A stretch of DNA of 64,000 nt, taken from Aliidiomarina halalkaliphila. Its GTDB lineage: Bacteria; Pseudomonadota; Gammaproteobacteria; Enterobacterales; Alteromonadaceae. The position numbers and the translations under genes are program-made. Under the pieces are notes generated by a model that worked only from the letters and a program-made list of their open reading frames with translations, searched no databases and was not told the DNA's origin. Each line of letters starts with the position of its first letter. Position 1 is the stretch's first letter. This document shows, in pieces, positions 56,744 through 64,000 of the stretch. Where the stretch lies: positions 1,273,488 through 1,337,487 of the forward strand of contig NZ_VJWL01000001.1 of assembly GCF_007096385.1 (NCBI RefSeq), written 5' to 3'.

Positions 56744-57658
56744 TTAGGCGATAGCAGGCTGTAAATAATTGATGGGCGCTTTCGCTGTTTTCTCTTCGAA
56801 GGTTACGAACTCCCACGCTTCTTGATTCTGCATTAAGGCAACTAACAGTTGATTGTTTAATGCATGGCCAGATTTGTAAGCACGTAAGTGCCCCAAAATA
56901 CTGTGGCCGCCCATATAAAGGTCGCCCACGGCATCAAGAATTTTGTGTTTTACGAATTCGTCGTCGTAACGAAGGCCATCAGAATTCAATACCCGGAACT
57001 CATCTAGCACCACAGCATTTTCAAAGCTTCCGCCGAGCGCCAAATTATGTGCGCGCAGATACTCGATATCCTTCATAAAGCCAAAAGTCCGTGCGCGGCT
57101 AATGTCGCGAATAAAACTTTGGCTACTGAAATCCATGCTTACCACTTGGTTTGTGTCAGCTATAGCTGGGTGTTCGAAGTCGATGGCGAAATCGATCTTG
57201 AAGCCGTTGTGGGGTAACAACTCAGCCCATTTATCGCCATCTTCTACACGAATGGCCTTCTTCACGCGGACAAAGCGCTTAGGGCTATTCTGTTCTTCAA
57301 CACCAGCAGACTGCAATAAGAAGATAAACGGATGCGAACTTCCGTCCATAATCGGAATTTCATGCGAGTCTACCTCGACGATGAGGTTATCAATCCCCAT
57401 GCCAGCGATGGCCGCAAGCAGGTGTTCGACAGTGGAGATTCGTACGTTGTCATCATTAATCAGACACGTACACATACGGGTGTCTTTCACCAACTCTGGC
57501 GTCGCTTTAATATCGACGTGCGGATTCAGATCAGTACGACGGAATACAATACCCGTATTCACAGCAGCCGGACGCAGCACGAGGTTTACCTTGTTGCCCT
57601 TATGCAGGCCAACACCGGTCGTGGCGATCATCTGTTTGATGGTGCGCTGTTTAATCAT
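56744..57658 (-). CDS. lpxC: UDP-3-O-acyl-N-acetylglucosamine deacetylase
   Basis: Zinc enzyme for the committed step of lipid A synthesis. The 304-residue product (E. coli 305) begins [21 protein letters not shown]. Zinc ligands occur in [17 protein letters not shown] near 79 and [15 protein letters not shown] near 237-241; the catalytic HALNN is near 265. ATG at 57658 fits the family, so the upstream extension is rejected. It follows ftsZ but has its own strong promoter. Confidence 0.97.
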   Translation of the reverse strand: MIKQRTIKQMIATTGVGLHKGNKVNLVLRPAAVNTGIVFRRTDLNPHVDIKATPELVKDTRMCTCLINDDNVRISTVEHLLAAIAGMGIDNLIVEVDSHEIPIMDGSSHPFIFLLQSAGVEEQNSPKRFVRVKKAIRVEDGDKWAELLPHNGFKIDFAIDFEHPAIADTNQVVSMDFSSQSFIRDISRARTFGFMKDIEYLRAHNLALGGSFENAVVLDEFRVLNSDGLRYDDEFVKHKILDAVGDLYMGGHSILGHLRAYKSGHALNNQLLVALMQNQEAWEFVTFEEKTAKAPINYLQPAIA

Positions 57659-57762
57659 CTCTGAATCCTCCATAGTCACATGTCATGTAGACCACGCGAT
57701 CCATGCGCAGACAGTTATTAAGTTTTCCATCTGGTCCGATGACCTAGAAAGAAAGGCCAAAT

Positions 57763-57791
57763 AATATACCAAATGGTAAAGCACTGGTCAA
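57763..57791 (-). promoter_or_regulatory. Sigma-70 promoter for lpxC
   Basis: TTGACC (-35) and TATATT (-10) with exactly 17 nt between on the minus strand, each one base from consensus. It lies about 105 nt before lpxC and after the ftsZ stop, as in E. coli where lpxC has its own promoter. Confidence 0.7.
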
Positions 57792-57836
57792 TCCAATTGA
57801 GCGCTCAAATCCAATCTTCCTAATCGATATTCCCGA

Positions 57837-59012
57837 TTAGTCTGCTTGGCGTCGCAAAAACGCGGGGATATCCAAAATATCTGGCTCTCCACCTTTCTTC
57901 TGCACCGGACGCTCTTCTGCATCAACATCCATCTCTTCTTCAAACTTCGGTGCTGCCGCCGCTGAAGAACGTGAGTAACCGCCGCCGGCGCTTGGACGTG
58001 CAACTGCAGGCTCTGGTTTCTTCTCGACCAATGAGATATCAGGCTTTTTCTCAGCGCCAATCCCCGTTGCAACAACAGTAACGCGCATTTCGTCAGACAT
58101 ATCCATATCGATAACAGTCCCGACGATCACGGTTGCGTTTTCAGACGCAAACGAGCGAATCACACTACCCACAGTTTCAAACTCGTCGATCCCCATATCC
58201 ATACCTGCGGTCACGTTCACTAACACACCGCGAGCACCGGACAGATCAATATCTTCCAAGAGTGGGCTGTTGATGGCCATTTGTGCGGCTTCTTGTGCAC
58301 GGTCTGGACCACTGGCCACACCGGTACCCATCATCGCCGTGCCCATCTCGCGCATAACCGCTTGCACGTCAGCAAAGTCGACGTTAATCAAACCTTGGCG
58401 TGTAATCAGTTCTGCGATGCCTTGCACTGCGCCTAAAAGCACGTTATTGGCTGCGCCGAACGCGTCCAGTAATGTTGTGCCCTTGCCCAGTACCTTCAAC
58501 AGCTTTTCATTTGGAATCGTGATCAACGAATCCACGTGCTTACTCAATTGCGAGATACCTTCTTCGGCAGCCGCCATCCGCTTCTTCCCTTCAAATGGGA
58601 ATGGCTTGGTCACCACCGCAATGGTCAAAATACCCAGCTCTTTGGCGACTTCTGCAACCACTGGTGCGGCACCTGTACCTGTACCACCACCCATACCGGC
58701 GGCGATAAAGATCATATCGGCACCTTCAAGTTGGCGCATAATTTCTTCACGATTCTCTTCTGCAGAGATACGGCCCACTTCTGGGTTCGCACCGGCACCC
58801 AAGCCTTTGGTGATTTCACCGCCGAGCTGAATGAGTACATCTGCATCGTGTTTGCGAAGCGCTTGCGCATCTGTATTGGCGGCTAAAAACTGAACGCCTT
58901 CAATTTTTTGCGCAACCATGTGCTGAACCGCGTTACCGCCGCCACCACCAACGCCGATGACTTTAATCACCGCGTCCTGTTCTGAGTTATCCATTACTTC
59001 AAAGATATTCAT
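57837..59012 (-). CDS. ftsZ: Cell division protein FtsZ
   Basis: Tubulin-like GTPase that forms the Z ring. The 391-residue product has [16 protein letters not shown] near 18-33, the tubulin signature [13 protein letters not shown] near 107-119 and the T7 loop [11 protein letters not shown] near 207-217. A variable linker follows, then the C-terminal peptide [16 protein letters not shown], which binds FtsA and ZipA in related species. AGAGGT precedes the ATG. The linker starts with a Pro/Ser/Ala-rich stretch. Confidence 0.98.
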   Translation of the reverse strand: MNIFEVMDNSEQDAVIKVIGVGGGGGNAVQHMVAQKIEGVQFLAANTDAQALRKHDADVLIQLGGEITKGLGAGANPEVGRISAEENREEIMRQLEGADMIFIAAGMGGGTGTGAAPVVAEVAKELGILTIAVVTKPFPFEGKKRMAAAEEGISQLSKHVDSLITIPNEKLLKVLGKGTTLLDAFGAANNVLLGAVQGIAELITRQGLINVDFADVQAVMREMGTAMMGTGVASGPDRAQEAAQMAINSPLLEDIDLSGARGVLVNVTAGMDMGIDEFETVGSVIRSFASENATVIVGTVIDMDMSDEMRVTVVATGIGAEKKPDISLVEKKPEPAVARPSAGGGYSRSSAAAAPKFEEEMDVDAEERPVQKKGGEPDILDIPAFLRRQAD

Positions 59013-59083
59013 AATTATTACCTCTCCACTTGCCCGTATTTTCTGTTGTTACCCCAAAAAAATCAAAGTAAACGATTGAAAAA

Positions 59084-60319
59084 TCAAAATTCTCCGCGGA
59101 ACCAGCTCTGTATTCGCTGCAACCAGTGGGGCTGGTGACTGCGTTGTTTTTCTTTTTGCTGTTCCAACAGTTCCATTTGACCAAATTTCAACAAGCCTAC
59201 ACCGGTGGAATACACCGGGTCGTTTACATAATCACTCAAGCCTTTCACATGCAGCGGCGCGCCTAAACGCACCGGCATTTGAAATATTTCTTCGGCAAAC
59301 TCCACGGCACCTTCCATCTTGGCGGTACCACCGGTAAGTACAACACCGGCCGCAATTTGCTCATCTAGGCCACTGCCATAGATTTCATCTCGAATCAGTT
59401 CAAACAATTCCTGATAGCGCGGCTCCACAACTTCGGCCAAGGTATGGCGCGACATGGAACGTGACGGGCGTCCGCCTACCGAAGGCACTTCGATGTTATC
59501 TTCCATGCTCACCATCTGTCGCAACGCGCAGGCGTACTGCACCTTAATCTCTTCCGCATGACTTAACGGTGTACGAAAAATCTTTGCGATATCATTGGTC
59601 ACCTGATTGCCGGCAACCGGAATCACCGCGGTATGCCGCAACACACCACCTGAAAACAAGCTAATATCAATGGTTCCCGCCCCCATATCCACCAAAGCCA
59701 CACCAAGTTCTTTTTCATCGTCGGTGAGGGCTGCATGGCTCGATGCCAATGCAGAAAACACCAAGCTCTCCACTTTCAAATCGCAACGCTCAACCGCTTT
59801 CACAATATTGCGTGCCATATCATTGGCACAGGTGATCATGTGTACCCGCGCTTCCATACGCACACCGGACATCCCCACGGGGCTTTTAATGCTTTCTTGG
59901 GAGTCAATCACGAACTCTTGTGGCAACACGTGCAAAATCTTGCGCTCTTGCGCGATGGGCACTGATTTTGCTGCGTGAATTACGCTATCCACATCGTCTT
60001 GCGTTACTTCAGCATCATTGATCGGCACCATCCCGTTCTCGTTCTGGCAGGCAATGTGACGACCGGAAATATTCAAATACACCGACGATGCCCGGCAGTC
60101 TGCCATCAGTTCCGCTTCATTGATGGCGCGCTGGATTGATTGCACCACGAGGTTCAAATCATTGACCCCGCCTTTATCCATGCCCCGAGCTGCCGTTACG
60201 CCCACACCAATAATGTTCATGTCCCCTTCGGGCTGAACTTCGGCAATCAATGCGGTGACCTTACTGGTTCCCACATCAAGGCTTACAATCATGTTGTCGT
60301 CTTCATTTTTTGTGATCAC
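59084..60319 (-). CDS. ftsA: Cell division protein FtsA
   Basis: Actin-like protein that tethers FtsZ to the membrane. The 411-residue product shows the ATP-binding VSLDVGTSKVTALIAEV near 12-28, the 1C domain, VDMGAGTIDISLF near 205 and the C-terminal amphipathic helix HWLQRIQSWFRGEF. Start is the GTG at 60319, overlapping the ftsQ stop as GTGA; it aligns with the E. coli N-terminus better than the ATG nine codons on. Confidence 0.96.
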   Translation of the reverse strand: MITKNEDDNMIVSLDVGTSKVTALIAEVQPEGDMNIIGVGVTAARGMDKGGVNDLNLVVQSIQRAINEAELMADCRASSVYLNISGRHIACQNENGMVPINDAEVTQDDVDSVIHAAKSVPIAQERKILHVLPQEFVIDSQESIKSPVGMSGVRMEARVHMITCANDMARNIVKAVERCDLKVESLVFSALASSHAALTDDEKELGVALVDMGAGTIDISLFSGGVLRHTAVIPVAGNQVTNDIAKIFRTPLSHAEEIKVQYACALRQMVSMEDNIEVPSVGGRPSRSMSRHTLAEVVEPRYQELFELIRDEIYGSGLDEQIAAGVVLTGGTAKMEGAVEFAEEIFQMPVRLGAPLHVKGLSDYVNDPVYSTGVGLLKFGQMELLEQQKEKQRSHQPHWLQRIQSWFRGEF

Positions 60320-61077
60320 GGCTTACTCACTTCTTTATTGTCACGCCAACCAATCGCTATGCCAGTGTCGTAACGTAAATCTGCGTATTTCACTGGCTTG
60401 GTACTCTCACTCTGTATTACTGGATACAGATCCATAAATCGCTGAATCCGCTCTAAGCGCGCTTCTCGGCCTAAACGAAGTTCAATATCGTTATCGAGCC
60501 ACACCCGCAGTGAGTAACGCTCACTCAACTCCACTCGGGTAATCTGCATATCGGCAATGCGCAATAAATTACTCATTTGTCGATACTGCTCCAGCACATC
60601 TTGATGCGCTGATTCAGGCCCGAATAAAAACGGAACCTGCGCTTTAATCATCTGTGGATCAGCATGAAATATCTGGCCTTGCTGATTCATCACGTATTCG
60701 TTGTTCCAGACCGCCACCGGTTGTTGCTCAACCACATACACCCGGAGCCGTCCTGGCCATTCTTTGCGAATTGATGCCGAAAAGATCCAAGGCAGGTGTT
60801 CAATTCGCTCGCGAATTTCATCAACATCGGCGGTAAAAAAACTCCCTACATCACCGGCAATGATCGCTTCGCGTATTTCTGCATCCGTTGTGTGCTGGCG
60901 TTCCCCATGCAATATCAATCCTTCCAAAGGTACTTGCTCTGCATCGGTGACAAATTTAAGCAGTTGATAACTGCCAAAAATGAGTCCCAACACAATCACC
61001 AGAAACACGGAGACACCAATCATGAATTCCCATTTTTCACGTTGCTCCGTTACCTGCTCTGGCGAGGGTTCGCGCAT
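60316..61077 (-). CDS. ftsQ: Cell division protein FtsQ
   Basis: Bitopic divisome protein that links early and late division proteins. The 253-residue product has one membrane helix (FMIGVSVFLVIVLGLIFGSYQLL, about 17-40), a POTRA domain (VPLEGLILHGERQHTTDAEIREAI) and the FtsQ domain with IRKEWPGRLRVYVVEQQPVAVW. ATG at 61077 is preferred because GGGGTGA lies at proper spacing; in-frame TTG and GTG occur 6 and 3 nt upstream. It starts 7 nt after the ddlB stop. Confidence 0.94.
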   Translation of the reverse strand: MREPSPEQVTEQREKWEFMIGVSVFLVIVLGLIFGSYQLLKFVTDAEQVPLEGLILHGERQHTTDAEIREAIIAGDVGSFFTADVDEIRERIEHLPWIFSASIRKEWPGRLRVYVVEQQPVAVWNNEYVMNQQGQIFHADPQMIKAQVPFLFGPESAHQDVLEQYRQMSNLLRIADMQITRVELSERYSLRVWLDNDIELRLGREARLERIQRFMDLYPVIQSESTKPVKYADLRYDTGIAIGWRDNKEVSKP

Positions 61078-61084
61078 CACCAAC

Positions 61085-62005
61085 TCACCCCAATGTATAT
61101 CCGAGAACTCGCTCCACTAATTGCGGGAACGTTAATCCATGCTGCTTTGCCGCCATTGGAACCAAGCTTTTCTCGGTCATGCCAGGCGCTGTATTCAACT
61201 CTAGCAGCTGCAGATTTCCCTCAGCGTCTTCCATTAAATCGATGCGGCCCCAGCCTTTTGCACCGGTTGCTCGAAACGCAGTAAGCGCTAACTGACGCAC
61301 CTCTTTTTCGCGCTGTTCCGTTAAACCTGCGGGGCACAAATACTCGGTGGTGTTGTCCTGATACTTAGCGGCGTAATCGTAAAAGTCATGAGGGGTCTTT
61401 ACCCGAATCACGGGTAACGCCTCGTCACCTAAAATTGCCACTGTGTATTCAGGACCTGCTAACCACGCCTCCACTAAAATTTCATCGTCGAACTCAGCGG
61501 CTTGCTGTAATGCGGATGCGAGTTCTTCACCACTTTCCGCTTTCCCCATCCCAATGCTGCTGCCTTCATGGGCAGGCTTCACCATCACTTTGCCACCGAG
61601 CTCGGCGAGCAATTGCTCGGGATCCAGAGCCGCAAGCTGTTTTTTCTGCACGCTCATTGATGCCGCTGTGGGTAACTGCATTCCCCGCCACAAGGCTTTG
61701 GTTCTGCCTTTGTCCATCGATAACGCACATGCCAAAACGCCGCTGCCGGTATAAGGAAGCCCAAGGGATTCCAAAATCGCCTGCACACGACCGTCTTCTC
61801 CCGCGCCGCCGTGCAATACGTTAAATACGCGTTGTGCTCCAGTAACAGGCAACTCGAGTAACGAGTGCTCTTTCGGGTCAAAGCCAAACGCATCCACGTT
61901 CAATGATTGCAACGCGGCAAGCACCGCTGCCCCAGAGCGCAAAGACACCTCCCGCTCCGCTGAGCTACCACCCATTAACACCGCCACTTTCCCGAGCGTA
62001 CTCAT
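61085..62005 (-). CDS. ddlB: D-alanine--D-alanine ligase
   Basis: ATP-grasp ligase that makes the D-Ala-D-Ala dipeptide of peptidoglycan. The 306-residue product begins with [19 protein letters not shown], and shows [16 protein letters not shown] near 145, the GWGRIDLM stretch near 255 and [20 protein letters not shown], carrying magnesium and substrate contacts. ATG overlaps the murC stop by 4 nt. Confidence 0.97.
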   Translation of the reverse strand: MSTLGKVAVLMGGSSAEREVSLRSGAAVLAALQSLNVDAFGFDPKEHSLLELPVTGAQRVFNVLHGGAGEDGRVQAILESLGLPYTGSGVLACALSMDKGRTKALWRGMQLPTAASMSVQKKQLAALDPEQLLAELGGKVMVKPAHEGSSIGMGKAESGEELASALQQAAEFDDEILVEAWLAGPEYTVAILGDEALPVIRVKTPHDFYDYAAKYQDNTTEYLCPAGLTEQREKEVRQLALTAFRATGAKGWGRIDLMEDAEGNLQLLELNTAPGMTEKSLVPMAAKQHGLTFPQLVERVLGYTLG

Positions 62006-63477
62006 GAGGTCGCTCCTTCCTGTGGGTGTTGTTTCATGCGTTCTTTATCGAGCTGCAATTCGTTTAGCATCCGCGCCAGCCCGCCGACATTACCGGCACC
62101 CTGGGTGAGCACAAGATCACCAGATTGGATGATTTCCGAAAGACGCGCAGGCACCTGATCCACGCCCTTCACATACACGGGATCTACTTTTCCCCGTTGG
62201 CGGATTGAGCGACATAACGATCGGCTATCGGCACCAGCGACTTGTTCTTCGCCTGCGCTATACACTTCCAACATAATTAAGGTGTCTGTACCACTAAGCA
62301 CATCCACAAAATCTTCGTACAAATCTCGAGTTCGGCTATAGCGATGGGGTTGAAAACACATTACCAAACGACGCTCTGGCCAACCTTCACGAACGGCGGC
62401 GATGGTCGCTGCCACCTCTGATGGATGGTGACCGTAGTCATCCACTAGCAATACATCGCCATCGTCACAGGCAAAACTTCCGAATTGCTGAAAACGACGC
62501 CCGATTCCTTCAAATTTCGCGAGTGCCGACACAATGGCATCGTCATCAACGCCATCATCCATGGCTACTGCAATCGCCGCCGCCGCATTCAAGGCGTTAT
62601 GCTTACCCGGCAGATTGAGTTCAATAGCTAATGGGTCGCGCCCTTTGCGCAGCACTACAAACTCACTGCGGTTGCCAGTTTGCCGATATTGCGTGACACG
62701 CACATCAGCATTCTCCGAGAAACCGTAGGTGGTAATCTGGCGTCCGACCCGAGTTAACAAGGATTCAATCACCGGATCATCGACGCACATCACGGCCAAA
62801 CCGTAAAACGGCAAGTTGTGCAAAAACTCAATGAAAGTGTCTTCCATGCGACTGAAATCACCGTCGTAGGTATCCATGTGGTCTGCTTCAATATTGGTGA
62901 CCACGGTGACCATAGGTTGCAGATGTAAGAACGACGCATCGCTTTCGTCCGCTTCCGCAATGAGATACTTACTACTACCTAGGCGCGCGTTGGCACCTGC
63001 GCTATTCAACAATCCACCAATCACAAAAGTGGGATCCAAACCGGCTTCGGCAAAAATACTGGCAATTAAGCTGGTCGTAGTGGTTTTGCCATGGGTGCCC
63101 GCAACAGCGATGCCGTGACGAAAACGCATCAGCTCGGCCAACATTTCGGCGCGGCGTACCACCGGGATCAACATTTCTTTAGCCGCTAATAATTCGGGGT
63201 TATCTTTGCGAATCGCTGTCGATACCACCACCACGCTCGCAGTCGCCACATGGCTCGCGTTATGACCAAACTGGATGCTGGCCCCTAAACTGCGCAAGCG
63301 TTGGGTATTCGGGTTCTCGGCAATATCTGAACCACTGATTTGATAGCCTTGGTTCAATAACACTTCGGCGATGCCAGCCATACCTGCACCACCGATACCG
63401 ACAAAATGAATACGCCGCACCCGACGCATTTCAGGCACGTTAATCACTTTAAATGCTTGCTCTCTGGAGACGGTCAT
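62002..63477 (-). CDS. murC: UDP-N-acetylmuramate--L-alanine ligase
   Basis: Adds the first amino acid to UDP-MurNAc. The 491-residue product shows the N-terminal [20 protein letters not shown] near 21-40, the ATP-binding [13 protein letters not shown] near 120-132 and [14 protein letters not shown] near 173. Length is normal. It overlaps murG and ddlB by 4 nt each, so the cluster is translationally coupled. Confidence 0.97.
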   Translation of the reverse strand: MTVSREQAFKVINVPEMRRVRRIHFVGIGGAGMAGIAEVLLNQGYQISGSDIAENPNTQRLRSLGASIQFGHNASHVATASVVVVSTAIRKDNPELLAAKEMLIPVVRRAEMLAELMRFRHGIAVAGTHGKTTTTSLIASIFAEAGLDPTFVIGGLLNSAGANARLGSSKYLIAEADESDASFLHLQPMVTVVTNIEADHMDTYDGDFSRMEDTFIEFLHNLPFYGLAVMCVDDPVIESLLTRVGRQITTYGFSENADVRVTQYRQTGNRSEFVVLRKGRDPLAIELNLPGKHNALNAAAAIAVAMDDGVDDDAIVSALAKFEGIGRRFQQFGSFACDDGDVLLVDDYGHHPSEVAATIAAVREGWPERRLVMCFQPHRYSRTRDLYEDFVDVLSGTDTLIMLEVYSAGEEQVAGADSRSLCRSIRQRGKVDPVYVKGVDQVPARLSEIIQSGDLVLTQGAGNVGGLARMLNELQLDKERMKQHPQEGATS

Positions 63478-64000
63478 ACGTCTTTCCTCTCCACCATTAA
63501 TGCTTCACATAGGGCCACGATCTTCGCCGTTGCCGCTATCGGCGCTTCACTTCGGGCATTCGCCGACATTTTCTTAATCTGTTCAGGGGCATTCGCCAAT
63601 ACACTTAACTCATCACACAACCGTTTCGGCGTGCAGTCTGGCTGCGGCAATACCAATGCGGCACCGCGATTCCCTAACACCTTCGCATTCGCCGTTTGAT
63701 GATCATCCACCGCATGGGGGTACGGCACCAAAATCGCGGCTTTCCCTGCCATACTTAACTCAGCAACGGTCAGCGCACCTGCACGCCCAATCACAAGATC
63801 AGCACCTTGGTAGGCTGCTGCCATATCATCAATAAACTCGTCCACCTGCACATCAACATTAGCGGCGATGTTGGTGTAGGCGGCGGTCACTTCAGCGCTG
63901 CGTCCAGCCCCCACTTGATGTCGGATTTTTATTGCTGGACCGCACCATTGCGCGAATGCCGCTGGTACCGTTTGATTCAAGTGTTGTGCGCCTAAACTTC
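63474..64000 (-). CDS. murG: MurG glycosyltransferase, 5' part cut by window edge
   Basis: Adds GlcNAc to lipid I to make lipid II on the inner face of the membrane. About 175 C-terminal residues are present, beginning inside the SLGAQHLNQ motif (the GGSLGA glycine loop is partly outside). The UDP-GlcNAc-binding [40 protein letters not shown] is complete. The full protein is about 355 residues, so half is missing. The upstream neighbour is expected to be ftsW. Confidence 0.96.
   Translation of the reverse strand, partial: SLGAQHLNQTVPAAFAQWCGPAIKIRHQVGAGRSAEVTAAYTNIAANVDVQVDEFIDDMAAAYQGADLVIGRAGALTVAELSMAGKAAILVPYPHAVDDHQTANAKVLGNRGAALVLPQPDCTPKRLCDELSVLANAPEQIKKMSANARSEAPIAATAKIVALCEALMVERKDV

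Noticed and set aside
57820-57840. Terminator overlapping the ftsZ stop
   Set aside because: CTAATCG/CGATTAG forms only a 7-bp AT-rich stem with no T run after it.

Overview
This window looks like a chromosome segment from a marine gammaproteobacterium of the Alteromonadales type. Idiomarinaceae (Idiomarina/Pseudidiomarina) is the best guess. The basis is gene content and order: rplU-rpmA-obg next to ispB, mdh divergent from argR, pdhR-aceE-aceF-lpd, ampE/ampD divergent from a retropepsin-like gene and nadC, then pilA-pilB-pilC-pilD-coaE-zapD-yacG, and secA, dciA-like, lpxC, ftsZ, ftsA, ftsQ, ddlB, murC, murG. The genus is an inference; no rRNA or tRNA gene was found. Almost all of the window is core chromosome, with no transposase, integrase, phage gene or CRISPR array.

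Layout. 1-3.2 kb: obg (cut by the window edge), rpmA, rplU, divergent ispB and an anchored hypothetical protein. 3.2-5 kb: a HipBA-type toxin-antitoxin pair, the main accessory insertion. 5.2-14 kb: mdh, argR, a DyP-type peroxidase, gamma-glutamyltransferase with an S10 carboxypeptidase, and acnB. 14-17 kb: a compact operon of a duplicated DUF1538 membrane protein, a PII-like protein, a two-CBS protein and a small hydrolase. 17-23.5 kb: chrA, a LysR regulator and a divergent RND efflux pair. 23.6-27.2 kb: DUF805, a lipoprotein, a DNA methyltransferase repair protein and a membrane glycerophosphodiesterase. 27.3-35.6 kb: a large HExxH metalloprotease, an M13 peptidase, ribA, a lipoprotein and a cysteine-rich secreted protein. 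35.8-42.6 kb: the pyruvate dehydrogenase operon with a perfect PdhR operator. 43.7-52.6 kb: ampE, ampD, nadC, the type IV pilus genes, coaE, zapD, yacG and a mutT homologue. 52.6-64 kb: secA, an M23 peptidase, a DciA-like protein, lpxC and the lower dcw cluster into murG.

How the genes work together. Four exported peptidases or amino-acid-releasing enzymes (S10, GGT, DUF5117-type, M13) suggest a peptide-using lifestyle feeding pyruvate dehydrogenase, aconitase and malate dehydrogenase. The right end is devoted to envelope and division.

Most unusual content. (1) The DUF1538/PII-like/CBS operon looks like a transporter with two small, possibly nucleotide-sensing partners. (2) Two families of long palindromic repeats occupy the non-coding regions near 30, 33.5 and 43 kb. 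Family A is a unit of about 137 bp in which several helices have changed sequence on both arms while staying complementary. It forms arrays ending 1-2 nt from the stop codons of minus-strand genes. Family B has a CATCCATGCC core and arms that also co-vary.
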